A DNA stretch of 47,822 nt, taken from assembly GCA_016235445.1 (NCBI GenBank), contig JACRLB010000026.1:1-47822 (forward strand). Reading direction: 5' to 3'. Numbering within the stretch: position 1 is the stretch's first letter; the number at the start of each line of letters is the position of its first letter. Source of the DNA: Chloroflexota bacterium. Lineage in GTDB: Bacteria > Chloroflexota > Anaerolineae > Anaerolineales > Villigracilaceae. A model generated the notes under the pieces. That model did no database searches. It was not told the DNA's origin and saw nothing but the letters and a program-made list of their open reading frames with translations. Shown one piece after another: positions 1-8,497 of the stretch. Made by a program: the position numbers and the translations under genes.

Positions 1-74
1 AGGCGTTTCTCGGCTAATTTTTGCATCACTTCCAACCGACTGATTTCTTTTGTGCTCATATTCAACGTCTCCAT
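1..74 (-). CDS. transposase, N-terminal start only (partial, runs off the window)
   Basis: Leftward reading frame starting at the ATG at 74-72, preceded by a GGAGGA ribosome site. It encodes MSTKEISRLEVMQKLAEKR after a five-residue lead. This short helix, 'MS.KE..RLEV..K...', is how ISNCY/IS481-like integrase-type transposases usually begin, just ahead of their helix-turn-helix. Only 24 codons are visible, so the family is an inference. The gene lies immediately inside a pair of terminal repeats (93-132), which supports a transposase at the end of an insertion sequence. Confidence 0.55.
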   Translation of the reverse strand, partial: METLNMSTKEISRLEVMQKLAEKR

Positions 75-92
75 TTCGCGTCCTCCGAAGGG

Positions 93-132
93 GACATTTT
101 AACTTTGGCGAAAAGTGACATTTCTACTTTGG
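93..132. repeat. paired terminal repeats of the left insertion sequence
   Basis: Two direct copies of a 16-bp unit, GACATTTTAACTTTGG at 93-108 and GACATTTCTACTTTGG at 117-132, match at 14 of 16 positions and start 24 bp apart. Multiple subterminal direct repeats are typical transposase-binding sites at the ends of IS21- and ISNCY-type elements. The element therefore probably ends close to 132-135, and the defence operon lies just outside it. Confidence 0.55.
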
Positions 133-257
133 GCTAACATCCCTATATACTAAAATATCTTCATTGTCATTGTATAATTATTGTCTCGAAGTGCAAGCCT
201 TCTGCAAGCAGTTTCCTGGCAAATTGACAATATAATTAATTACTTTAAGGATCAAAG

Positions 258-1946
258 GTGGCAAAAATATACCCAGAACACTTACCAGAAAGTGTGATAA
301 GTGACCCTAAGAGACAGGCTGAAAGAAAGGTTTTCGAAACACTCTCAAAATTGGGCTCACCTTTTGTCGTTTTTTATAGTGTTGCCTGGCAAGCACGGAA
401 AGATGGTTATGCCCGTGATGGAGAAGCGGATTTTGTTATTGCTCATCCTGATTATGGCGTGTTGGTTCTTGAAGTAAAGGGCGGTGGCGTCGCGTATGAT
501 GCGACTACTGGACAATGGACAACTACTGACCGATACGGCGAATCTTTTGTCATTGACCCTGTGGAACAGGCGAAAAAGAGCCATTACATTTTGTTGGATA
601 AATTCAAAGACTTACCAGAGTGGGATAGCAATCGTTTTCTGACAATCGGACATGTCGTATGTTTCCCTGATGTGGTTGTAGACAATAAGCCGTTGCGATT
701 AGATTTATCGCGCGACATCGTGATTGACCACAATGGCTTGGAAAAAATCGAAGAAAAGATTCAGCGCATATTTGAACATTATGCCGAGAAGACCAGGCGA
801 GCACCTCTGGGCAGGGATCGTCTGGCAATTGTCGAGTCTTTGTTAGCACGGTCTTTCAAGATGACCACTCCTCTGGGTGTGGAGTTGGATAGGGAAGATA
901 AAAAGCTGATTGATCTGACCGAAAGGCAATTCATATTGCTCAATTTCCTTGCTTCGCGTCGTAGGGCTTTGATCGCTGGATGCGCAGGTTCGGGAAAAAC
1001 CATGCTGGCTGTCGAAAAAGCGCACCAACTTCACGAACAGGGATTCAATGTTCTTCTTACTTGTTTTAATGCAGCGCTGGCAGATGACCTGGCTCAGAGA
1101 TTGCCAGAAATAAGCGTTTTACATTTTCATGGATTGTGCAAGGAATTGGCTGGGCAAGCAGGCTTTGCCATTCAGTCTGCAAAAAGCGAACAGGAATACA
1201 ACGAGGTTGTGCTTCCTGATATGCTGATGAAAGCCGTGGACGAGACGGGACCGATGTTCGATGCCATTATTGTGGATGAAGGTCAGGACTTCAAGGAAAC
1301 TTACTGGATTGCGCTTGCCAGCTTATTGAAAGAGAAGGAAGGCATTTTCTATGTTTTCTATGATGACAATCAAAATCTATACGGCGGCACTTCATCATTA
1401 AAAGGTATTGTTGATGAAGAGCCGTTTTTACTGCCTGAGAATTGCCGAAATACAAAATCAATCCATAAAGTGGTAAATGCTTTTTACAGTGGGCGCTCTC
1501 GAATTACTTGTAATGGTCCGCAAGGCAGGACGCCTGAACTACATACTTATCGAGACTCGGCAGAAATGGTCAAGGGCATACAGAGTGTTCTGAATAAACT
1601 AATCAATGAAGAACACGTGCCAATAGAGGATGTTGTGATTTTGACTCCGCATGCACAAGAGCGAAGTATGCTGAAAGCAGGATCAAAACTCGGCAATTTT
1701 AGCCTGACCTCCAACCCACCCCAGCGCAGGAATGAAATTCAAGCAACAACCATCCACCGCTTCAAGGGTTTGGAGCGTAAGGTGGTTATTCTCGCGGAAA
1801 TAGACAGCAAATTCATGTACAATCCAGAGATACTTATGTATGTGGGAAGTTCCCGTGCTCGAACGCACTTATTGTTTTTTGTTGACCAGAACGCGCCAGC
1901 CGAAATAAAATCTCAGATCGAAACCGCTTGCAAGCCAATCCGATAA
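258..1946 (+). CDS. NERD-domain nuclease-like / UvrD-type helicase fusion
   Basis: A 562-residue protein starting at GTG 258 with AAGGA upstream. The N-terminal third is a NERD (nuclease-related) domain: D58 and E72-V-K74 form a PD-(D/E)XK-like core, with Glu residues in the preceding helix. A superfamily 1 helicase follows, with Walker A GCAGSGKT near residues 241-248, motif II DEGQDF near 340 (usually DEAQD) and UvrD C-terminal motifs (TIHRFKGLE and VGSSRART). It probably unwinds and possibly cuts DNA. It is the first gene of a six-gene + strand operon; its 3' end is 17 bp from the start of the ATPase gene. NERD helicases are recurrent partners in defence islands. Domain assignment is strong; nuclease activity is inference. 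Confidence 0.85.
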   Translation: MAKIYPEHLPESVISDPKRQAERKVFETLSKLGSPFVVFYSVAWQARKDGYARDGEADFVIAHPDYGVLVLEVKGGGVAYDATTGQWTTTDRYGESFVIDPVEQAKKSHYILLDKFKDLPEWDSNRFLTIGHVVCFPDVVVDNKPLRLDLSRDIVIDHNGLEKIEEKIQRIFEHYAEKTRRAPLGRDRLAIVESLLARSFKMTTPLGVELDREDKKLIDLTERQFILLNFLASRRRALIAGCAGSGKTMLAVEKAHQLHEQGFNVLLTCFNAALADDLAQRLPEISVLHFHGLCKELAGQAGFAIQSAKSEQEYNEVVLPDMLMKAVDETGPMFDAIIVDEGQDFKETYWIALASLLKEKEGIFYVFYDDNQNLYGGTSSLKGIVDEEPFLLPENCRNTKSIHKVVNAFYSGRSRITCNGPQGRTPELHTYRDSAEMVKGIQSVLNKLINEEHVPIEDVVILTPHAQERSMLKAGSKLGNFSLTSNPPQRRNEIQATTIHRFKGLERKVVILAEIDSKFMYNPEILMYVGSSRARTHLLFFVDQNAPAEIKSQIETACKPIR

Positions 1947-1963
1947 ACTCAGGAAACAGACTT

Positions 1964-4900
1964 ATGAAGTATCGAGACTTAATTCAGTTCGAGCCAGTCG
2001 TTGATGTGATCCAACTTCGCCAGGCGGATGAGAAAAAACGTGCCGAGAAGTTGGTTTCGACTTATGTGATTTCCGACCGCATGACGGATGTGATTTTGCA
2101 CCGCATTCTGCCCAGCCTGAGCATTGGCGGCGAAAAACCAGGCGATGGGCTGTTCATTGTCGGCAACTATGGGACGGGTAAATCTCACTTGATGTCCATC
2201 GTTACAGCGATTGCCGAGCACAAGGATTTATTGAAGTACGTGACTCATCCAGCAGTGGTGGAGGGATTAAAGCCCATAGCAGGGAAATACAAGGTTGTGC
2301 GTCAGGAAACAGGGGCTACTGAGAAAAACCTGCGTGATATTGTTCTCGAAGACTTGGAGAAACACCTAAAAGAAATAGGCGTGAAATATCACTTTCCATC
2401 TATGAAAGAGGCTGCAAGTAATAAAGATTTAATTGTTGAAATGATGGGAATATTCCAGAAGATTTATCCTGGCTATGGTTTACTAGTGGCAATGGATGAA
2501 TTGCTGGATTATCTGCGTGGAAGGAAAGATACTGAGTTAGCCCTGGACTTGAATTTCCTGCGGGAAATTGGCGAAGCTTGCGAGATCACTCCGTTTCGAT
2601 TTATAGCAGGCATTCAAGAATCCTTGTTTGACAGCCCACGCTTCCAATTTGCGGCAGATTCGATTCGACGTGTGAAAGCGCGGTTTGAACAAGTGCGCAT
2701 CGTCCGTGAAGATATGGCATATGTGGTCTCGCGCAGATTACTTGGCAAGAACGATCAACAGCGAAAACAGATTCGTAAACACCTTGAAAAATTCACAAAA
2801 TTATATGCCGAAATGGCAGAGCACATTGATGAATATGTGGAACTTTTCCCTATTCATCCTGCTTATTTGGAAGTGTTTGAACAAGTTACTGTTGTAGAAA
2901 AGCGCGCACTGCTGAAGGCTATCAGCAAGCAAATGGAGAGTTTGCTTGACCAAGATGTACCTGCTAATGAGACAGGACTATTTTCGTTTGATTCTTATTG
3001 GGAAATCTTGAATGATGATCCATCCTATCGCTCCGTGCCAGAGATTCGAGATGTGCAGGATAAGGCACGAGTGCTTAGTGAGCGTGTTCGGACTGCGCCG
3101 AATGTCAAAGATTATCGACCTGCTGCAAACAAAATCATCGCGGCGCTCGCTGTTCATCGTTTGACATTGAATGATATTTACGCGCCTGTTGGTTTGACGC
3201 CTGCGGAGTTACGTGATCGTTTGTGTATCTACCTACCTATCCCCGAAGCGGATGCTGACTTTCTTCTAACATCGGTTGAAGCTGTATTGCAGGAAGTCTC
3301 CCGCGCGGTGAATGGACAGTTCATCTCGCATAACGCGGAGAACGATCAGTATTATCTTGACCTGAAAAAAGATATTGACTTCGATGCGTTGATTGATCAG
3401 CGTGCCTCATCATTGGATGATACACAACTGGATCGCTATTTCTTCGATATGCTGGCGCGCGGATTGGAATTGACCGATAGCGCTTACGTGCCAGGCTTCC
3501 GCATTTGGGAGCGTGAACTGGCATGGACTGGACAGGGCATGACCCGCAAAGGATATGTCTTTTTGGGTGCGCCGAACGAACGCTCGACCGCACAGCCTGA
3601 GCGCGATTTCTATATTCACTTCCTTGCGCCATTTTCAACTGCCAAGACCAAATTGGACAAGAAGCCAGATGAAGTGTACTTCTCGCTTGGACAGAAAGAT
3701 GATGATTTCGAGCAGACGATGAAGCGTTATGCTGGAGCGCGTGAGATGAGTTCTATATCATCGGGGAGCAATAAAGAACAGTACGAGCGTAAGGCAGACA
3801 CATTTGTCCGAAAGCTGAACACCTGGCTGCGCGAGAACATGACGCGGACAATCGTCATTCGCTTTAGGGGCGAAGAGATGACCGTGCCAGAAGCATTGTC
3901 GAAACATCGCCTGTCCATTCGTGACCTTTCTTTACGCGAACAGGTTTTCAAACTTGCTTCGGCGTTTTTGAGCGAGCAATTTGAAAAGAAGTATCCGCTT
4001 TATCCGAAATTTAGCGGGATTGACTTCACCTTTGAGACATTGACCCAAGCCGTGGATGGCACGTTGCGCGCAATTGCGGGAAGTTCCGCCACCAAGCCTG
4101 CGCAGGTTGTGTTGGAAGGATTGGGACTCGCTCATATGGAAAACGGCGAGTTGACCTTCACCACCGAAGACAGCACGTATGCAAAGCATGTCTTGAAATC
4201 TTTGTTTGCGTTGGATGCTGGAAAAGTTTTGAACCGCAAGGATTTGATTGGCGGACCGAACAACGCGGAAGTGGATCTCAAATTTGGACTGGAGCCTGAA
4301 TGGATGATGGTGGTTTTGCTCTCGTTGGTGAGACAAGGCGAGATGACGCTGAATCTGCCTGGGATCAGAATCGATTCGACCAATCTGGATGAGGCGGCGC
4401 GGATGGGCGTGGATACGCTGGTGAAGTTCACAGCGGTCAGCCGCCCGAAGCCAATCCCCGAACAATCTCTGCGGGTGTTGTTTGCCAGCCTTGACCTGCC
4501 CGAAAATTTGGTGACCGATTCCAAGAAACTGGAACTGGCTCCTATTCAGTTGGAAGCGTCTGTCAGCGCGGAGTTGAATCAGGTTGTGCGCTTGTTGGAA
4601 AACCTGCGCGAAGGTCCACGCTATTGGCGTGATTCACTGTATTCGGCGGCGATGTTGCAGGAATTGCGCAGTGAGTTGACCGAGTACAAGAATTTTCTCA
4701 CTTCGTTGCAGGCGCTGAATACGCCTGGCAAGTTGCGCAACTTCTCCACGGGGCAAGGTGAGGTGCGTCAGGTGATGCGGACGCGGAAAGTGGTGGGCGA
4801 GATCAAAGCCTTGTATGAGTTGATCCAAGCCGTGCAGCCGCAGTTGGATTACATCTATCAGGCGGAAGTAACTTTGCCGCTGGATGACGCGTGGCAGAAG

Positions 4901-5668
4901 TCGATTGAAAAAACGCGCGCGGAACACTTGAAACTGTTAGCCACACCTGCCGAGCGGACAAAGCCCGCCACGATCTCACGCCTGAAAGGCGGACTCTCCA
5001 ATTTGCAGGACGCCTACGTGAAGCGCTATGCGGAACTGCACGCCTTTGCGCGGTTGGACTCGTCGCTCGACGCGCAGAAAAAGCGCGTTTCGGCAGACCC
5101 GAAATGGGTCCAGTTGCGAGCGCTGAGCGGACTCGACTTTTTGCAGGGAAATGATCTGCGCAAGTTGGAATCCCAGATGGGCGAAGTCCGCTCGTGTCCC
5201 AATCTGAATCCGAAAGATATGCAATTCACGACCGTTTGTCCCGCTTGTGGATATATGCCGCGCACGCAGGGCGTTGAAAAATCGGCGGGGCAGCAATTGC
5301 GTGAAGCGACCGAAGTTTTGGACGGTTTGCATAAGCAATGGATCAATGCGTTGATCGCCAGTTTGAAGAGTGAGAGTTCACAGAAGAACTTGAAGATGTT
5401 GGGCACGAAGGAACGCGAGCAGGTGAATGAGTTCCTGCAAAAGAAGCAACTACCCGAAAAGATCACAGACCGCTTTATTTCGGCGTTGAAGGATACTTTG
5501 CAGGGACTGGAGATCGTCGAGTTTGAGGGCAGCGACTTTTTGCTGGCGCTCACCCGCCCTGGAATGCCCTGCACGCCCGAAGAACTGAGCGCGCGGTATC
5601 AAAAATTCCTTGCCGAACACATGCAAGGCAAAGACCCAGCCAAAGTCCGAATCCGTATTGATTGGTAA
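1964..5668 (+). CDS. large P-loop ATPase resembling DUF6079 / BrxC-PglY
   Basis: A 1234-residue protein. I choose ATG 1964 (MKYRDLIQFEP) because AGGAAAC precedes it; the frame is open back to 1928 but that part overlaps the helicase gene. Walker A GNYGTGKS lies at residues 68-75 and a Walker B-like GLLVAMDELLDYL around 173-185. A helical middle follows, then a Cys cluster near residues 1078-1095 (C...CPACG) that looks like a zinc ribbon. Size, an N-terminal ATPase starting 'M.YRDLI.FEPV..VIQL' and the methyltransferase neighbour fit DUF6079 proteins, relatives of the BrxC/PglY ATPases of BREX and Pgl. It is the likely energy-using core of the system. No PglZ-like partner is seen. Confidence 0.75.
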   Translation: MKYRDLIQFEPVVDVIQLRQADEKKRAEKLVSTYVISDRMTDVILHRILPSLSIGGEKPGDGLFIVGNYGTGKSHLMSIVTAIAEHKDLLKYVTHPAVVEGLKPIAGKYKVVRQETGATEKNLRDIVLEDLEKHLKEIGVKYHFPSMKEAASNKDLIVEMMGIFQKIYPGYGLLVAMDELLDYLRGRKDTELALDLNFLREIGEACEITPFRFIAGIQESLFDSPRFQFAADSIRRVKARFEQVRIVREDMAYVVSRRLLGKNDQQRKQIRKHLEKFTKLYAEMAEHIDEYVELFPIHPAYLEVFEQVTVVEKRALLKAISKQMESLLDQDVPANETGLFSFDSYWEILNDDPSYRSVPEIRDVQDKARVLSERVRTAPNVKDYRPAANKIIAALAVHRLTLNDIYAPVGLTPAELRDRLCIYLPIPEADADFLLTSVEAVLQEVSRAVNGQFISHNAENDQYYLDLKKDIDFDALIDQRASSLDDTQLDRYFFDMLARGLELTDSAYVPGFRIWERELAWTGQGMTRKGYVFLGAPNERSTAQPERDFYIHFLAPFSTAKTKLDKKPDEVYFSLGQKDDDFEQTMKRYAGAREMSSISSGSNKEQYERKADTFVRKLNTWLRENMTRTIVIRFRGEEMTVPEALSKHRLSIRDLSLREQVFKLASAFLSEQFEKKYPLYPKFSGIDFTFETLTQAVDGTLRAIAGSSATKPAQVVLEGLGLAHMENGELTFTTEDSTYAKHVLKSLFALDAGKVLNRKDLIGGPNNAEVDLKFGLEPEWMMVVLLSLVRQGEMTLNLPGIRIDSTNLDEAARMGVDTLVKFTAVSRPKPIPEQSLRVLFASLDLPENLVTDSKKLELAPIQLEASVSAELNQVVRLLENLREGPRYWRDSLYSAAMLQELRSELTEYKNFLTSLQALNTPGKLRNFSTGQGEVRQVMRTRKVVGEIKALYELIQAVQPQLDYIYQAEVTLPLDDAWQKSIEKTRAEHLKLLATPAERTKPATISRLKGGLSNLQDAYVKRYAELHAFARLDSSLDAQKKRVSADPKWVQLRALSGLDFLQGNDLRKLESQMGEVRSCPNLNPKDMQFTTVCPACGYMPRTQGVEKSAGQQLREATEVLDGLHKQWINALIASLKSESSQKNLKMLGTKEREQVNEFLQKKQLPEKITDRFISALKDTLQGLEIVEFEGSDFLLALTRPGMPCTPEELSARYQKFLAEHMQGKDPAKVRIRIDW

Positions 5669-5674
5669 ACAAAC

Positions 5675-8479
5675 ATGCCGAGAAAAAAGCAGAACGACGC
5701 CGAACAACCCGAATTGATCGCGGAAGAAGCCGCGGAGTATATCGTCTCGCCTGATGAAGAAGCGCTGCGCGAAGAATATCGCAGGCGGCTGGCGGAGATG
5801 TTGAAAGACCCCGAGTTTCGCAAGATCGAGGGATTTCCCATCGGTGAAGATGAAGCGATTCTCGCGCTTTCTGACCCGCCTTACTATACGGCTTGCCCCA
5901 ACCCGTTCTTGAATGAAATCGTGGAAAAATGGCGCAGTGAACGCGCGGCATTGCGTGATGAATTAGGCTTGCCCAGCGATGAACCTGCGGGGAGCAAATA
6001 CATCGTCCGCGAAAATATGCCGACCAAAAATTATCACCGTGAACCTTTTGCGGCGGATGTTTCGGAAGGCAAGAACGACCCGATCTATAACGCGCATTCG
6101 TATCACACCAAAGTTCCGCATAAAGCCATTATGCGCTACATTCTGCATTACACCGGCCCTGGCGATGTGGTTATGGATGGATTCTGTGGCACAGGCATGA
6201 TGGGGATTGCCGCTCAACTGTGTGGTGATAAAAAAACTGTAGAAAGTCTCGGCTATATAGTGAAGGATGGCATAGTCTACGATCAAAATAGCAAGCCCAT
6301 TTCCCGAATTGGCACACGTAAAGCAACACTTATTGATCTTTCCCCTGCTGCAACATTTATTGCTTATAACTACAATGCTCCTGTTGAATCTCGGGCATTC
6401 GAACGTGAAGCCAAACATATTATCAAGAAAACTACAGATGAGCATGGTTGGATGTATGAAACCAACCATGAAGACCAAAAGACCATAGGAAAAATAAATT
6501 TCACGATTTGGTCTGACGTGTTTATTTGTCCTACTTGTGGACATGAAATGGTTTTTTGGGATGTTGCTGTTAATAAAGAAACGGGGGAAGTTTTAGACGT
6601 GTGGAATTGTACTGGATGTTCCTCTTTACTTTCTAAACGCCGCGGAAAAAATATAGGTGCTCAAATAGTGGAAAGGGCACAAGAAACTTATTTTGATAGA
6701 GTAATTGGGAAGCCCGCAAAGCGTGCAAAGCAAGTGCCCGTTCTATTGAATTACTCGGTAGGTAATACTCGTTTTGAAAGGAAACCCGATCAAAATGACA
6801 TTATTTCTATTCAGAAAATAAATGAACTGGATTGTCCTTACTGGTGTCCAGTTACAAGAATTGATCGTGATATTGATCTTTGGTACGAGCGTGACTATAG
6901 AACTTTAGGGATTTATACAATTGATGCTTTTTATACAAAGCGCAACTTATGGTTACTAGCCTCTCTTTGGGGTAAATGCGCAGATATAGCCGATCGCCGC
7001 TTGGCAAATTTCTTGCGTTTTACATTAACTGGAATGCAAGTCAACTTAAGCCGCATGAATCGTTGGCGTGCAAATGTTTCTTTTCCTTACAACCCATTGA
7101 GCGGCACGCTTTATGTAGCAGGTTTGCAATCTGAAGCAAATGTTTTTACTGGTATTGCCAATAAAGCAAAAAGATTGGTGAAGATAGTTGCACCCTTGAA
7201 ATTAAGCCAGAATAATACAGTGATAACAACTCGTTCTCTGTCTAGTAACACAGCCATATTGTCCAAAAATTCAATAGACTACATTTTCACTGACCCTCCT
7301 TTTGGTAGCAATATCATTTACTCAGACTTAAGCATGATTTGGGAGTCGTGGCTAAATTTATCAACAAACGCAGCAAAAGAAGCAGTCATTCATCGGAGAA
7401 AAAAGAAAGACGCAACAACGCTTGATGGTTATCGTAACATTATGGCAAATGGTTTTGTCGAAATGTTCCAAGCACTAAAGCCTGGAAGATGGATGACCGT
7501 CGAGTTTCATAATTCTCAAAATTCTGTCTGGAATGCGATCCAAGAGGCTATTATGCAGGCTGGGTTCGTTGTAGCAGATGTGCGTACCCTAGATAAACAA
7601 CAAGGGACTTTCAAACAAGTTACAACCTCTACTGCTGTCAAGCAAGATTTGATTATTTCTGCTTACAAGCCAACAGATGAATTTGAAAAACGCTTTATCT
7701 CTGAAGCAGGAACAGAGCAGGGTGCTTGGGATTTTATGAGGCAACATCTGGAACAACTACCGTTGCCAAACATCAAAGACGGTGCATTAGAAACTTTACA
7801 GGAGCGCCTTCCTTATTTACTTTATGATCGCATGGTGGCGTTTCATATCCAGCGTGGCTTAACCGTTCCGCTTTCATCGCCTGAGTTTTATCAAGGTTTG
7901 AGTCAACGGTTTTTGGAACGTGAAGGCATGGTCTTTACCGCCGCACAAGCCGCCGCCTATGATAAGTTACGTCTGCAAGCCGAACGCGTCGAGCAGTTGG
8001 CGTTGTTTGTCACGGATGAAAGTTCCGCCCGTCAATGGCTGCGTCAGGAATTGGAGCATGAGCCGAAAACATACGGCGATCTCCAGCCGAAATTTGTCCA
8101 ACAGTTACACCAGTCCAAGTATGAAGACCTGCCCGAACTCAAGGTCATTTTGGAACAAGCCTTCTTGCAAGATGAAAAAGGACATTGGTATGTCCCAGAC
8201 CCAGAGCGCGCCGCAGACCTTGAAAAATTACGTCAAAACGCATTATTGCGCGAGTTCAACGAATATCGTAAAGGCAAAGGTCGCCTGAAAGTCTTCCGCA
8301 GTGAAGCCGTCCGCGCAGGTTTTAGCAACGCCTGGCGTGAGCGTGAGTACGATGTCATTGTCGAGATCGCCGAGCGTATGCCCGAGTCTGTGCTACAGGA
8401 AGATCAACAGTTGCTGATGTACTATCACAACGCTGGGCTGCGTCAGTCCAGTGAGCCGAGACAAGAAAAACTACTCTAA
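5675..8479 (+). CDS. DNA methyltransferase of the defence operon (amino-methylating type)
   Basis: A 934-residue protein, ATG 5675, six bases after the ATPase stop. A DPPYYTACPNPF segment lies at residues 67-78, the SAM-binding motif I DGFCGTGM near 168-175, a Cys4 zinc ribbon (CPTC...CTGC) near 288-318, and a second catalytic-type motif FTDPPFGSN near 540. Motif I before DPPF, with about 370 residues between, suggests an alpha-like order with the target-recognition region between them. It should methylate adenine N6 or cytosine N4, marking self DNA for the system. Base composition shifts sharply inside the gene: single lines at 5941 and 8281 are 57% and 60% GC, but lines at 6541 and 7201 are 37% and 35%. 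This suggests exchange of the central specificity region. Confidence 0.85.
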   Translation: MPRKKQNDAEQPELIAEEAAEYIVSPDEEALREEYRRRLAEMLKDPEFRKIEGFPIGEDEAILALSDPPYYTACPNPFLNEIVEKWRSERAALRDELGLPSDEPAGSKYIVRENMPTKNYHREPFAADVSEGKNDPIYNAHSYHTKVPHKAIMRYILHYTGPGDVVMDGFCGTGMMGIAAQLCGDKKTVESLGYIVKDGIVYDQNSKPISRIGTRKATLIDLSPAATFIAYNYNAPVESRAFEREAKHIIKKTTDEHGWMYETNHEDQKTIGKINFTIWSDVFICPTCGHEMVFWDVAVNKETGEVLDVWNCTGCSSLLSKRRGKNIGAQIVERAQETYFDRVIGKPAKRAKQVPVLLNYSVGNTRFERKPDQNDIISIQKINELDCPYWCPVTRIDRDIDLWYERDYRTLGIYTIDAFYTKRNLWLLASLWGKCADIADRRLANFLRFTLTGMQVNLSRMNRWRANVSFPYNPLSGTLYVAGLQSEANVFTGIANKAKRLVKIVAPLKLSQNNTVITTRSLSSNTAILSKNSIDYIFTDPPFGSNIIYSDLSMIWESWLNLSTNAAKEAVIHRRKKKDATTLDGYRNIMANGFVEMFQALKPGRWMTVEFHNSQNSVWNAIQEAIMQAGFVVADVRTLDKQQGTFKQVTTSTAVKQDLIISAYKPTDEFEKRFISEAGTEQGAWDFMRQHLEQLPLPNIKDGALETLQERLPYLLYDRMVAFHIQRGLTVPLSSPEFYQGLSQRFLEREGMVFTAAQAAAYDKLRLQAERVEQLALFVTDESSARQWLRQELEHEPKTYGDLQPKFVQQLHQSKYEDLPELKVILEQAFLQDEKGHWYVPDPERAADLEKLRQNALLREFNEYRKGKGRLKVFRSEAVRAGFSNAWREREYDVIVEIAERMPESVLQEDQQLLMYYHNAGLRQSSEPRQEKLL

Positions 8480-8497
8480 TCAATAGGGCGGAAAATT

